This document shows positions 1 to 6,038 of a stretch of DNA of 6,086 nucleotides, one piece after another (the stretch's first letter is position 1; the number at the start of each line of letters is the position of its first letter). The notes under the pieces were generated by a model that saw nothing but the letters and a program-made list of their open reading frames with translations, had not been told where the DNA came from and did no database searches. The position numbers and the translations under genes were made by a program. Where the stretch lies: assembly GCA_038239195.1 (NCBI GenBank), contig JBBSEZ010000535.1:1-6086 (forward strand), read 5' to 3'. Source of the stretch: JBBSEZ01 sp038239195. GTDB lineage: Bacteria; Planctomycetota; Planctomycetia; Gemmatales; Gemmataceae.

Positions 1-694
1 TCAGCGGCCGCCACCTCACCTCACCCAGACCGCTGGCCCGCATCCGCTCCGCCAGCGCCTCGCCGTCGGGGAACTCCATCACGCTGGCCGGCAGGTAGTT
101 GTACGCGCTGTCCTTGCTCCGCGACACCACCTGCCCGATGGCCGGCAGCAGCCGCCGGAAGTAGAAGCGATACATCCGCCCGAACAACCAGTGCCGTGGC
201 CGCGAGAACTCCAGGATGGCCACGCGCCCCCCCGGCCGGGCCACCCGCACCATCTCCGCCAGGCCCCGGTCGGTGTTGGTCACGTTGCGCAGCCCGAACC
301 CCACCGTGACGAGCTGAAACGCGTCGTCGGGGAACGGCAGTTTCTGGGTGTCCGCCTCGACGTAGGTCACCCGCCCCGCCGCCCCCCGGCGGCGCGTCTT
401 GGCGCGCGCCGGCAGCAGCATGGGCAGGCAGAAGTCGGAGCCGACGATCGACAGGCGGTGCCGGGCGGCACGGTCGTAGGCCAGCGCCAGGTCGCCGGTG
501 CCGGTGCAGACGTCGAGGATGGGGCCGGCGCCGGGGCCGTCCAGCACCGGGGGCACCAGGCGCGTGGTGCGCCATCGCCAGTAACGATCGACGTTCAGGC
601 TCAGTAGGTGGTTGAGCAGGTCGTAGCGCGGGGCGATGTTGGCGAACATCGTCCGGATGCGCGCCTCGCGCTTGTCGAGCAGATTGTTGGACAC
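1..694 (-). CDS. menG: Demethylmenaquinone/2-polyprenyl-benzoquinol C-methyltransferase (UbiE/MenG family), C-terminus off the left edge
   Basis: This is a class I SAM-dependent methyltransferase that adds the ring methyl group in the last step of menaquinone synthesis (or a C-methylation in ubiquinone synthesis), acting in the cytoplasm on a membrane-bound quinone. Translation of the reverse strand from GTG at 692-694 gives 231 codons without a stop. Visible family features are the N-terminal FANIAPRYDLLNHLLS block (about residues 17-32) followed by DRYWRWRTT, SAM motif I DVCTGTGDLA (61-70), an acidic GSDFCLPML segment (85-93), then LPFPDDAFQLVTVGFGLRNV, the post-I block RPGGRVAILEFSRP and the late SVMEFPDGEAL block. 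The sequence ends at EVRWRPL, where the family usually continues with about 15-20 residues, so the gene is cut by the window and not broken. The start is supported by GGAGG four bases upstream and by the expected N-terminal length. MenG is preferred over UbiE only because menaquinone is the quinone expected in the suspected planctomycete host. It is divergent from glgA. Confidence 0.93.
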   Translation of the reverse strand, partial: MSNNLLDKREARIRTMFANIAPRYDLLNHLLSLNVDRYWRWRTTRLVPPVLDGPGAGPILDVCTGTGDLALAYDRAARHRLSIVGSDFCLPMLLPARAKTRRRGAAGRVTYVEADTQKLPFPDDAFQLVTVGFGLRNVTNTDRGLAEMVRVARPGGRVAILEFSRPRHWLFGRMYRFYFRRLLPAIGQVVSRSKDSAYNYLPASVMEFPDGEALAERMRASGLGEVRWRPL

Positions 695-698
695 GATC

Positions 699-703
699 CC
701 TCC
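699..703 (-). promoter_or_regulatory. Ribosome binding site of menG
   Basis: On the minus strand GGAGG, within GGGAGGG, lies four bases before the GTG at 692-694. The spacing is short but the match is strong. No ATG or GTG lies in frame just upstream, so this site fixes the menG start. Confidence 0.65.
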
Positions 704-715
704 CAGGAGTGTGGC

Positions 716-733
716 CCCGCCCGTTGCGGCGGG
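716..733. other. Small inverted repeat in the menG-glgA intergenic region
   Basis: CCCGCC at 716-721 and GGCGGG at 728-733 are perfect complements around a six-base loop. It sits in the menG leader, about 20 bases before the menG start codon, and partly overlaps the proposed glgA -35. It could be an operator or a leader hairpin, but short GC palindromes are common in this DNA. Confidence 0.25.
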
Positions 734-752
734 CCCTTGTGGGTCATAGTAT
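724..752 (+). promoter_or_regulatory. Possible sigma70-like promoter of glgA
   Basis: TTGCGG at 724-729 and TAGTAT at 747-752 are separated by 17 bases, the optimal spacing. They match the consensus hexamers at 3/6 and 4/6. The site would give a leader of roughly 90 bases before the glgA GTG and overlaps the proposed menG -10 on the other strand. Weak boxes in GC-rich DNA are easily found by chance, so this is only a candidate. Confidence 0.28.
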
Positions 753-753
753 A
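748..753 (-). promoter_or_regulatory. Possible -10 box of the menG promoter
   Basis: The minus strand reads TATACT here, five of six matches to TATAAT, in the only AT-rich patch of the divergent intergenic region and about 54 bases before the menG start. The sequence 17 bases further upstream (TCGGGC on the minus strand) is not a recognisable -35 box, so the call rests on the -10 and position alone. Confidence 0.35.
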
Positions 754-838
754 GCGCTGTCGCCTCACGGGCCCGAGGTTGCCAGCCCGTCGCGTGCGCC
801 CCGGGCCCGCACCGTTCCGGGGCCGCCGCGAACCGCTC

Positions 839-843
839 GAGGG
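839..843 (+). promoter_or_regulatory. Ribosome binding site of glgA
   Basis: GAGGG lies seven bases before GTG 851. This supports 851 over the in-frame TTG at 779, which would add 24 arginine- and proline-rich residues unlike the family N-terminus. Confidence 0.6.
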
Positions 844-850
844 CCCCGAC

Positions 851-2407
851 GTGTCATCGGCTCTGCCAATTCGTGTCCTCCTCGCGGCCTCCGAGGTGGT
901 CGGGTTCGCCAAGACCGGCGGGCTCGCCGACGTCGCCGGCACCCTCCCCATCGCCCTGGCCCGCCGAGGCCATCAGTGCGGCGTCATCATGCCTCTCTAC
1001 AGCGCCTGCCGCAACGCGCGCTCGCCCCTTCATCCGACCGACCTCGCGTTTCAGGTCCCCGTCGGCGGCCGCAGCGTGTCCGGCCGGCTATGGCAATCCA
1101 CCCTGCCCGGCTCGTCGGTGCCCGTCTATCTCGTCGAACAGCCCGACTACTTCGAGCGCGACGACCCCGCCCGTGGCCGGGGGCTCTATCAGCAGGCTCA
1201 GCCCGACGGCAACAAGCGCGACTACCCCGATAACTGCGAGCGCTTCGTCTTCTTTAACCGCGCCATCCTCGAAGCCATCCGCCTGCTCGACTTCTGGCCC
1301 GACGTGCTCCACGTCAACGACTGGCAGACCGCCCTCGTCCCGGTCTACCTGCGCGAGCACTACCGCCCCCTGAGCGACGCCCACCTGCGGGGCACGTCGG
1401 GCCGCCCCCACTACGACCGCATCCGCACCCTGCTCACCATCCACAACATCGCCTTTCAGGGTGTGTTCTGGCACTTCGACATGGCCCTCGCCGGCCTCGA
1501 CTGGCGCCTGTTCAACGATCGGCAACTCGAGTTCTACGGGCACCTGAACTTCCTCAAGGGCGGCATCGTCTTCGCCGACCTCCTCAATACGGTCAGCCCG
1601 ACCTACGCGCGCGAGATCCAGACCCCCTACTACGGCTGCGGGCTCCAGGGCGTCCTGACCGAGCACCGCGCCAAGCTCACCGGCATCGTCAACGGCGTCG
1701 ATTACGGCCAGTGGTCGCCGGAGACCGACCCGCACCTCCCCGCCCCCTACAGCGCCGACGCTCTCTCCCCCGGCAAGCCCGCCTGCAAGGTTGCCCTCCA
1801 GCGCCATTTCGAGCTGGCCGAGTTGCCCGACGCCCCTCTCCTCGGCGTCGTCGCTCGCCTCACCGAGCAGAAGGGCGTCGATCTGATTGCCGCCGTCGCC
1901 CCCGCGCTCCTCCAGCAAGGCGCGCAACTCGTCGTCCTGGGCGATGGCGACCCGCGCCTCCATCGGCTCTACGAGCGCCTGCGCGACGAGAACCGCGGGC
2001 GGATGGGGCTGATGCTCGGCTTCAACGAACCGCTGGCGCACCTTATCGAGGCGGGGTGCGACCTCTTCCTGATGCCCAGCCTCTACGAGCCGTCGGGGCT
2101 GAATCAGCTCTACAGCATGCGCTACGGCACCCCGCCCGTGGTGCGCGCCACGGGGGGGCTGGCCGACACCGTCGTGGACACGACGCCCCTCACCCTGACC
2201 GACGGCAGCGCGACTGGCTTCCGCTTCGCCGCCTACAGCGCCGAGGCGCTCCAGGAGGCTATCGAGCGGGCCCTGAAGCTGTTCCGCACCGACCGGGAGG
2301 CGTTCTTGCAGGTGGTGCGCAACGGCATGCGCCAGGACTGGTCGTGGGACCGCAGCGCGGCGGAGTACGAGATGCTGTATCAACGACTGAGGGCGCGGCC
2401 CACGTAG
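851..2407 (+). CDS. glgA: Glycogen synthase (GT5, starch synthase type)
   Basis: GlgA transfers glucose from a nucleotide donor, in bacteria usually ADP-glucose, to the non-reducing end of an alpha-1,4-glucan in the cytoplasm. From GTG 851 the protein is 518 residues, close to the usual 470-530. The retaining GT-B fold is shown by the N-terminal FAKTGGLADV donor loop (residues 19-28, K21), HVNDWQTAL (154-162), TIHNIAFQG (196-204), FLKGGIVFADLLNTVSPTYA, NGVDYGQW (from 281), ARLTEQKG with R336 and K341 in the spacing of the donor-phosphate-binding pair, and EPSGLNQLYSMRYG followed by ATGGLADTV, with E413 as the conserved C-terminal-domain glutamate. Family members usually have Cys where this one has S415, and many have His where it has N156; both look like tolerated variants. 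It is first in the apparent operon. No glgC, glgB or glgP is in view, so the donor supply is encoded elsewhere. Confidence 0.96.
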   Translation: MSSALPIRVLLAASEVVGFAKTGGLADVAGTLPIALARRGHQCGVIMPLYSACRNARSPLHPTDLAFQVPVGGRSVSGRLWQSTLPGSSVPVYLVEQPDYFERDDPARGRGLYQQAQPDGNKRDYPDNCERFVFFNRAILEAIRLLDFWPDVLHVNDWQTALVPVYLREHYRPLSDAHLRGTSGRPHYDRIRTLLTIHNIAFQGVFWHFDMALAGLDWRLFNDRQLEFYGHLNFLKGGIVFADLLNTVSPTYAREIQTPYYGCGLQGVLTEHRAKLTGIVNGVDYGQWSPETDPHLPAPYSADALSPGKPACKVALQRHFELAELPDAPLLGVVARLTEQKGVDLIAAVAPALLQQGAQLVVLGDGDPRLHRLYERLRDENRGRMGLMLGFNEPLAHLIEAGCDLFLMPSLYEPSGLNQLYSMRYGTPPVVRATGGLADTVVDTTPLTLTDGSATGFRFAAYSAEALQEAIERALKLFRTDREAFLQVVRNGMRQDWSWDRSAAEYEMLYQRLRARPT

Positions 2408-2424
2408 CCGAGGTTCGCGGCTAC
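2404..2424 (+). other. Hairpin spanning the glgA stop codon
   Basis: GTAGCCG (2404-2410) and CGGCTAC (2418-2424) form a perfect 7-bp stem with a 7-base loop. The TAG stop of glgA (2405-2407) lies in the left arm. No T-run follows, so this is not a standard intrinsic terminator. It may influence mRNA stability or coupling to the next gene. Confidence 0.45.
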
Positions 2425-2426
2425 TT

Positions 2427-2445
2427 GGGGCGCCCCGGAGAGGGG
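2427..2445 (+). promoter_or_regulatory. GC palindrome and ribosome binding site of the GH57 gene
   Basis: The perfect palindrome GGGGCGCCCC (2427-2436) directly precedes the purine-rich GGAGAGGGG (2437-2445). The core GAGG at 2440-2443 stands seven bases before GTG 2451. The ribosome binding site supports that start; the palindrome next to it may be coincidental. Confidence 0.5.
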
Positions 2446-2450
2446 CCCAC

Positions 2451-4727
2451 GTGATTGCGCTCGCCTTCCTGTGGCACCAGCACCAGCCGTATTACCCCGA
2501 CGACGTCGCCGGCGAAAACTCCATGCCCTGGGTGCGCCTGCACGGCACCAAGGACTATTACGGCATGGCGCTGCACCTGCTCGAGTTTCCCGAACTGCGC
2601 TGTACCATCAACCTCGTCCCCAGCCTGCTCGTCCAGCTCCAGGCCTACACCGACCGCGGCGCCAGCGACCAGTTTCTCGACGTGTCTCGTGTTCCCGCCG
2701 ACGGCCTGACCGAGGCCAACGCCCTGTTCCTGCTCGACCACTTCTTCATGGCCAGCGCCGAGCAGATGATCCTCCCCGAGCCGCGCTTCGCCGAGCTGTT
2801 CCAGCGTCGCGGGGCCAGCCAGAACACCGCCCGCGAGGCCCTCCGCCGCTTCCAGGAGCGCGACCTGCGCGACCTGCAGGTGTGGTTCAACCTCGCCTGG
2901 ATTCACCCCCTCGCCTTCGAGCGCGACGAGGCCCTCCGTGCCCTGCGCGACAAGGGCCGCCACTTCACCGAGGAAGACAAGAACCTGCTGCTCGACAAGC
3001 AGATGGAGATCCTGCGTCAGATCATCCCGCTCCATCGCAAGCTGGCCGAGAGCGGTCAGGTCGAGCTGACCACGACGCCGTTCTATCACCCGATCCTTCC
3101 GCTCCTTCTGGACAAGAAGACGGCGCGCGAGGCGATGCCCGACGTCCGATTGCCACACTTCACGCAAAGTTACCCCGAAGACGCCGAGGTTCACGTGCGA
3201 AGGGCGATCGAGCAGCACGAGGCGATCTTCGGCGCCCGGCCGGCGGGGATGTGGCCGGCCGAGGGCTCGGTGTCGCAGGGGATGCTGCCGTTGCTGGCCC
3301 GCCACGGAGTACGCTGGATCGCCAGCGACGAGGAGGTGCTCAACGCCTCGACGCACGGCCTGGCCGGCCGCGATACCAAGGGGCACGTGCGCAATCCCGA
3401 CCGCCTGTATCGCCCATACAAGGTGCGCGAGGGCGACGCCGAGCTGAACGTCGTGTTTCGCGATCACGCCCTGAGCGACCTCATCGGCTTCCACTACCAG
3501 CGCAGCGAGGCGGGGGCGGCGGCCGACGACTTCGTCGAGTGCCTGCGCGGCATCGACCGCGCGACGAGCTCGACGGGGCCGGCGCTGGTGAGCGTGATCC
3601 TCGACGGCGAGAACTGCTGGGAGCACTACCCCGGCGGGGGCGTCGCCTTCCTCCGCGCCCTCTACGAGCGCTGCACGCGCACGCTCGACGTCCGCCCCGT
3701 GAAGATCGGCGAGCACCTCGAGCGCCACCCGCCCGCGGAAACGCTGCCCCGCCTGGTCGCCGGGAGTTGGATCAGCCACAACTTCGCGATCTGGATCGGG
3801 CACGAGGAGGACAACACCGCCTGGGACGCGCTGCACCGGACGCGCGAGTACCTGCTCCGCCGCACGGCGGAAGGTGACAAGGTGACTGCGGGTGACAAGG
3901 TGACAAGGTGGCAAGGTGACAAGGTGAAAGAAGAGCGCCCGCCCGCCGGTGCTGTCACCCTGTCACCCCCTCACCTTGTCACCTTGTCACCCCTCCAGAG
4001 GGCCTGGGAAGAGCTCTACGTGGCCGAGGGCAGCGACTGGTTCTGGTGGTTCGGCGACGATCACTCCAGCGCCCAGGACGCGCTGTTCGACTACCTCTTT
4101 CGCAAGCACCTCCAGAACGTCTATCATCTTCTGGGCGACGAGCCCCCGCCCGAGTTGGCCCGGCCGATCAGCCGGCAGGCCCAGCGCGCGCACCACACGT
4201 CCCCGCGCGCCCTGCTGGAGGTGACGATCGACGGGCGCTATACCTTTTTCGAGTGGGTCAGCGCCGGTCACTATGCCTGCCAGAACGAACGCGGTACGAT
4301 GGCGATGGCGACGCAGGGCCCTCTCAAGGAATTGTTCTTCGGCTTCGACCTCCAGCGCCTTTTGGTGCGCGTCGATTGCGAAGGGCCGGCCCGCTCCGCC
4401 CTGACGAGCTTCGACGTCCTGCGCGTCGGCTTCGTCGAGCCGGCCGGTTACGAGGTGCGCGTCCACGAGCCGGGCCGGCCAGGCCAGCGCATCGAGCTCC
4501 TCAAGGCAGGGAAGGCCCTCGTGGCGCCGGGCCTGGAGGTGGCCATCGACCGGATCGTCGAGGTGGCCATCCCGTTCGACGACCTCGGGCTGGCGGTCGA
4601 TCAGCCGTTGCAGTTCTTCGTGGAGCTGCTGCAAGGCGAGCAGGGCCGCGACCGCGCCCCGCGCCAGGGGACGATCCCGCTGGCGAGGCCGTCGGCCCAT
4701 TTCGAGCGGATCATGTGGGACGTTTGA
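2451..4727 (+). CDS. Glycoside hydrolase family 57 protein (alpha-glucan-active, alpha-amylase/amylopullulanase-like)
   Basis: GH57 enzymes are retaining alpha-glucan hydrolases or transferases (amylase, amylopullulanase, branching enzyme, 4-alpha-glucanotransferase). The 758-residue product has all five GH57 regions: HQHQPYY (9-15), TTTPFYHPILPL (207-218, H213), GMWPAEGSVS (266-275) with E271 as predicted nucleophile, LDGENCWEHY (384-393) with D385 as predicted acid/base, and GSWISHNFAIWIGHEEDNTAW (438-458). AEGSDWFWWFGDDH (525-538) follows, then a C-terminal beta-rich segment beginning near SPRALLEVTIDG and including FFEWVSAGHY. There is no signal peptide or membrane segment, so it should act on cytoplasmic glucan. 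Residues about 474-514 are an in-frame low-complexity insert encoded by octamer repeats. It starts 43 bases after glgA, pointing to a role in glycogen turnover or remodelling. Hydrolase versus transferase activity cannot be told from the motifs; characterised branching enzymes have a different region 3. Confidence 0.9.
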   Translation: MIALAFLWHQHQPYYPDDVAGENSMPWVRLHGTKDYYGMALHLLEFPELRCTINLVPSLLVQLQAYTDRGASDQFLDVSRVPADGLTEANALFLLDHFFMASAEQMILPEPRFAELFQRRGASQNTAREALRRFQERDLRDLQVWFNLAWIHPLAFERDEALRALRDKGRHFTEEDKNLLLDKQMEILRQIIPLHRKLAESGQVELTTTPFYHPILPLLLDKKTAREAMPDVRLPHFTQSYPEDAEVHVRRAIEQHEAIFGARPAGMWPAEGSVSQGMLPLLARHGVRWIASDEEVLNASTHGLAGRDTKGHVRNPDRLYRPYKVREGDAELNVVFRDHALSDLIGFHYQRSEAGAAADDFVECLRGIDRATSSTGPALVSVILDGENCWEHYPGGGVAFLRALYERCTRTLDVRPVKIGEHLERHPPAETLPRLVAGSWISHNFAIWIGHEEDNTAWDALHRTREYLLRRTAEGDKVTAGDKVTRWQGDKVKEERPPAGAVTLSPPHLVTLSPLQRAWEELYVAEGSDWFWWFGDDHSSAQDALFDYLFRKHLQNVYHLLGDEPPPELARPISRQAQRAHHTSPRALLEVTIDGRYTFFEWVSAGHYACQNERGTMAMATQGPLKELFFGFDLQRLLVRVDCEGPARSALTSFDVLRVGFVEPAGYEVRVHEPGRPGQRIELLKAGKALVAPGLEVAIDRIVEVAIPFDDLGLAVDQPLQFFVELLQGEQGRDRAPRQGTIPLARPSAHFERIMWDV
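3871..3993 (+). repeat. Imperfect inverted repeat of octamers inside the GH57 gene
   Basis: The left arm is seven units of consensus AAGGTGAC (3871-3928), all 8 bases apart except for two extra bases (TG, 3887-3888) before the third. A 25-base spacer (3929-3953) follows. The right arm is five units of the complementary type, GTCACC followed by TT, CT or CC (3954-3993). Pairing the last five left units with the five right units gives about 33 of 40 complementary positions, a long imperfect hairpin. The block is 123 bases, or 41 codons, and stays open in the GH57 frame, encoding GDKVT-type and VTLSP/HLVTLSP-type peptides between the catalytic region and the AEGSDWFWW motif. No clear flanking target duplication is visible. 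From memory, octamers of this type are scattered through planctomycete genomes; that was not checked. It is not a CRISPR. Confidence 0.9.
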
Positions 4728-4801
4728 CCGCCGAGGGCCAACACGCGTGACACAAAGTAAATCGGACGATCAGACCCTTCGGGGGTATGCGACTCTTCTC
4801 C

Positions 4802-4806
4802 GGGAG
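4802..4806 (+). promoter_or_regulatory. Ribosome binding site deciding the galT-like start
   Basis: GGGAG lies six bases before ATG 4813. The protein then begins MPELRKDPIVGRW, matching the usual family N-terminus. A competing in-frame GTG at 4747, with GAGGG nine bases upstream, would add 22 residues with no family counterpart. Confidence 0.6.
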
Positions 4807-4812
4807 CTGCCA

Positions 4813-5835
4813 ATGCCGGAACTGCGCAAGGACCCCATCGTGGGTCGCTGGGTCATCATCGCCACCGACCGCGCCAAGCGCCCCGTGGCGCCCAAGCACG
4901 AGCCGATGCCCGTGGTCGGGCTGTGCCCCTTCTGCGAGGGCAACGAGACGCACACGCCCCACGAGATCCTCGCCTACCGCGAGCGCAACACGCGCCCCGA
5001 CGAGAAGGGCTGGCGCGTGCGCGTCGTGCCCAACAAGTTCCCCGCCCTGCAGATCGAGGGCGACCTCAACAAGCGCGGCGATGGCATCTACGACAAGATG
5101 AACGGGACCGGCGCCCACGAGGTCATCCTCGAGTGCCCGTTCCACGAGACGACGATGGCCAACCTCGCGGAGGAGAACATCCGCGAGGTGCTGTGGGTCT
5201 ACCGCGACCGCCTGGTGGACCTCAAGAAGGACCCGCGCCTGGTCTACGGGATGGTGTTCAAGAACGTTGGCGCCGCGGCGGGGGCGTCGTTGGAACACAG
5301 CCACTCGCAATTGATCGTGACGCCGATCGTGCCGATCAACGTCTGGGAGGAGATGTCGGGCTCGCTGGAGTTCTTCGGCTACCGGGGGCGGTGCATCTAC
5401 TGCGACATGGTGCATCAGGAGCTGGCGACGGAGAAGCGCATCGTGCTGGACACGCCGAACTTTTTGAGCTTCTGCCCCTACGCGAGCCGGTTCCCGTTCG
5501 AGATGTGGGTGCTGCCCAAGCACCACAACAGCCATTACGAGAACATCCAGAAGAACGAGGTGGACGAACTGGGGACGGTGATGAAGACGCTGTTGCGGAA
5601 GCTGGAGTCGGCGCTGGACAAGCCGGCGTACAACTTCATCATCCACACCTCGCCGTTCGACACGCAGACGCTGCCGCACTACCACTGGCACATCGAGATC
5701 ATCCCGCGGCTGACGCGCGTGGCGGGGTTCGAGTGGGGGACGGGGTTCTACATCAACCCGGTCCCGCCGGAGCAGTCGGCGCTGTTCCTGCGCGAGGTCG
5801 AGGTGGACGTGACGGCGGTGCCGAAGCGGGGGTGA
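4813..5835 (+). CDS. galT: GalT-family nucleotidyltransferase (galactose-1-phosphate uridylyltransferase or ADP-glucose phosphorylase-like)
   Basis: Classical GalT swaps UMP between UDP-glucose and galactose-1-phosphate in the Leloir pathway, through a uridylyl-histidine intermediate. The 340-residue product has both GalT halves, which belong to the HIT superfamily. Visible are RKDPIVGRWVIIATDRAKRP (5-24), a zinc-type CPFC (C38, C41), GAHEVILECPFH (100-111), GASLEHSHSQ (157-166) with H164 as predicted nucleophile, a second CIYC pair (C194, C197), the HYHWH cluster (289-293), and GFEWGTGFYIN near the C-terminus. The active-site motif is H-S-H-S-Q instead of H-P-H-G-Q, and the second Cys pair suggests a second metal site. 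These traits recall the GalT-like plant ADP-glucose phosphorylase branch, so the classical name may not describe the substrate. It follows the GH57 gene by 85 bases and is probably cotranscribed. Length and motifs are intact. The family is certain; the substrate is not. Confidence 0.85.
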   Translation: MPELRKDPIVGRWVIIATDRAKRPVAPKHEPMPVVGLCPFCEGNETHTPHEILAYRERNTRPDEKGWRVRVVPNKFPALQIEGDLNKRGDGIYDKMNGTGAHEVILECPFHETTMANLAEENIREVLWVYRDRLVDLKKDPRLVYGMVFKNVGAAAGASLEHSHSQLIVTPIVPINVWEEMSGSLEFFGYRGRCIYCDMVHQELATEKRIVLDTPNFLSFCPYASRFPFEMWVLPKHHNSHYENIQKNEVDELGTVMKTLLRKLESALDKPAYNFIIHTSPFDTQTLPHYHWHIEIIPRLTRVAGFEWGTGFYINPVPPEQSALFLREVEVDVTAVPKRG

Positions 5836-5868
5836 GGAGGGCCATCGCGCGGTTCGGCAATGCTCCGC

Positions 5869-5905
5869 AGAAGCGCCTTCCGCCACAACGCTTCTTTCGA
5901 AGCGT
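5869..5905 (+). other. Two mutually exclusive hairpins downstream of the galT-like gene
   Basis: AGAAGCG (5869-5875) can pair with CGCTTCT (5889-5895), a 7-bp stem with a 13-base loop. Alternatively ACGCTTC (5888-5894) pairs with GAAGCGT (5899-5905), 7 bp with a tight TTTC loop. They share the middle segment, so only one can form at a time. Neither is followed by a T-run on either strand. They could mark the 3' end of the transcript, but a standard terminator is not shown. Confidence 0.4.
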
Positions 5906-6032
5906 CGCTAACCGAGGGAATGGGCATCGCTCCCCGATCGACACGACTAGTACATGACCGGCGGAATCGGACTACCATCTGCGGGCAGGATTGAGTACAT
6001 TGCCCAGCCTGTGCAAGTTCTCGATCACCCCA

Positions 6033-6038
6033 GGGGAG
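6033..6038 (+). promoter_or_regulatory. Ribosome binding site of the gene starting at 6046
   Basis: GGGGAG lies seven bases before ATG 6046, in an otherwise non-coding stretch. It is the main reason to accept the short frame at the right edge as a real gene start. Confidence 0.6.

Noticed and set aside
21..575. Minus-strand open frame of 184 residues
   Set aside because: It is a shifted frame of the menG gene; the real frame, from GTG 692-694, carries the methyltransferase motifs.
779..850. Upstream TTG start for glgA
   Set aside because: It adds 24 Arg/Pro-rich residues with no family counterpart. GTG 851 has GAGGG at seven bases and begins just before the conserved N-terminal strand.
1088..2383. 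Long open frame antisense to glgA (431 residues)
   Set aside because: It mirrors glgA codons in high-GC DNA, has a low-complexity composition rich in Ala, Val, Glu and Gly, and shows no recognisable motif. The sense protein has full family motifs.
2421..3914. Long open frame antisense to the GH57 gene (497 residues)
   Set aside because: Same reason: an antisense shadow of a gene with all five GH57 regions. Its apparent N-terminus comes from the octamer repeat.
3871..3993. CRISPR array
   Set aside because: Units are only 8 bases, tandem without spacers and in inverted arms, inside a coding frame.
4724..4729. TTGACC as a -35 box for the galT-like gene
   Set aside because: It matches 5/6, but there is no -10-like hexamer at 16-18 bases downstream, and it overlaps the GH57 stop codon.
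4747..4812. Upstream GTG start for the galT-like gene
   Set aside because: Possible, with GAGGG nine bases upstream, but the 22 extra residues look non-family, and ATG 4813 has a good ribosome binding site and the typical N-terminus. Not fully excluded.
4711..5886. Long open frame antisense to the galT-like gene (391 residues)
   Set aside because: Arg- and Val-rich shadow without motifs; the sense strand encodes an intact GalT-family protein.
5888..5905. Intrinsic terminator after the galT-like gene
   Set aside because: The stem is good but no T-run follows on either strand, so I list it only as a hairpin.
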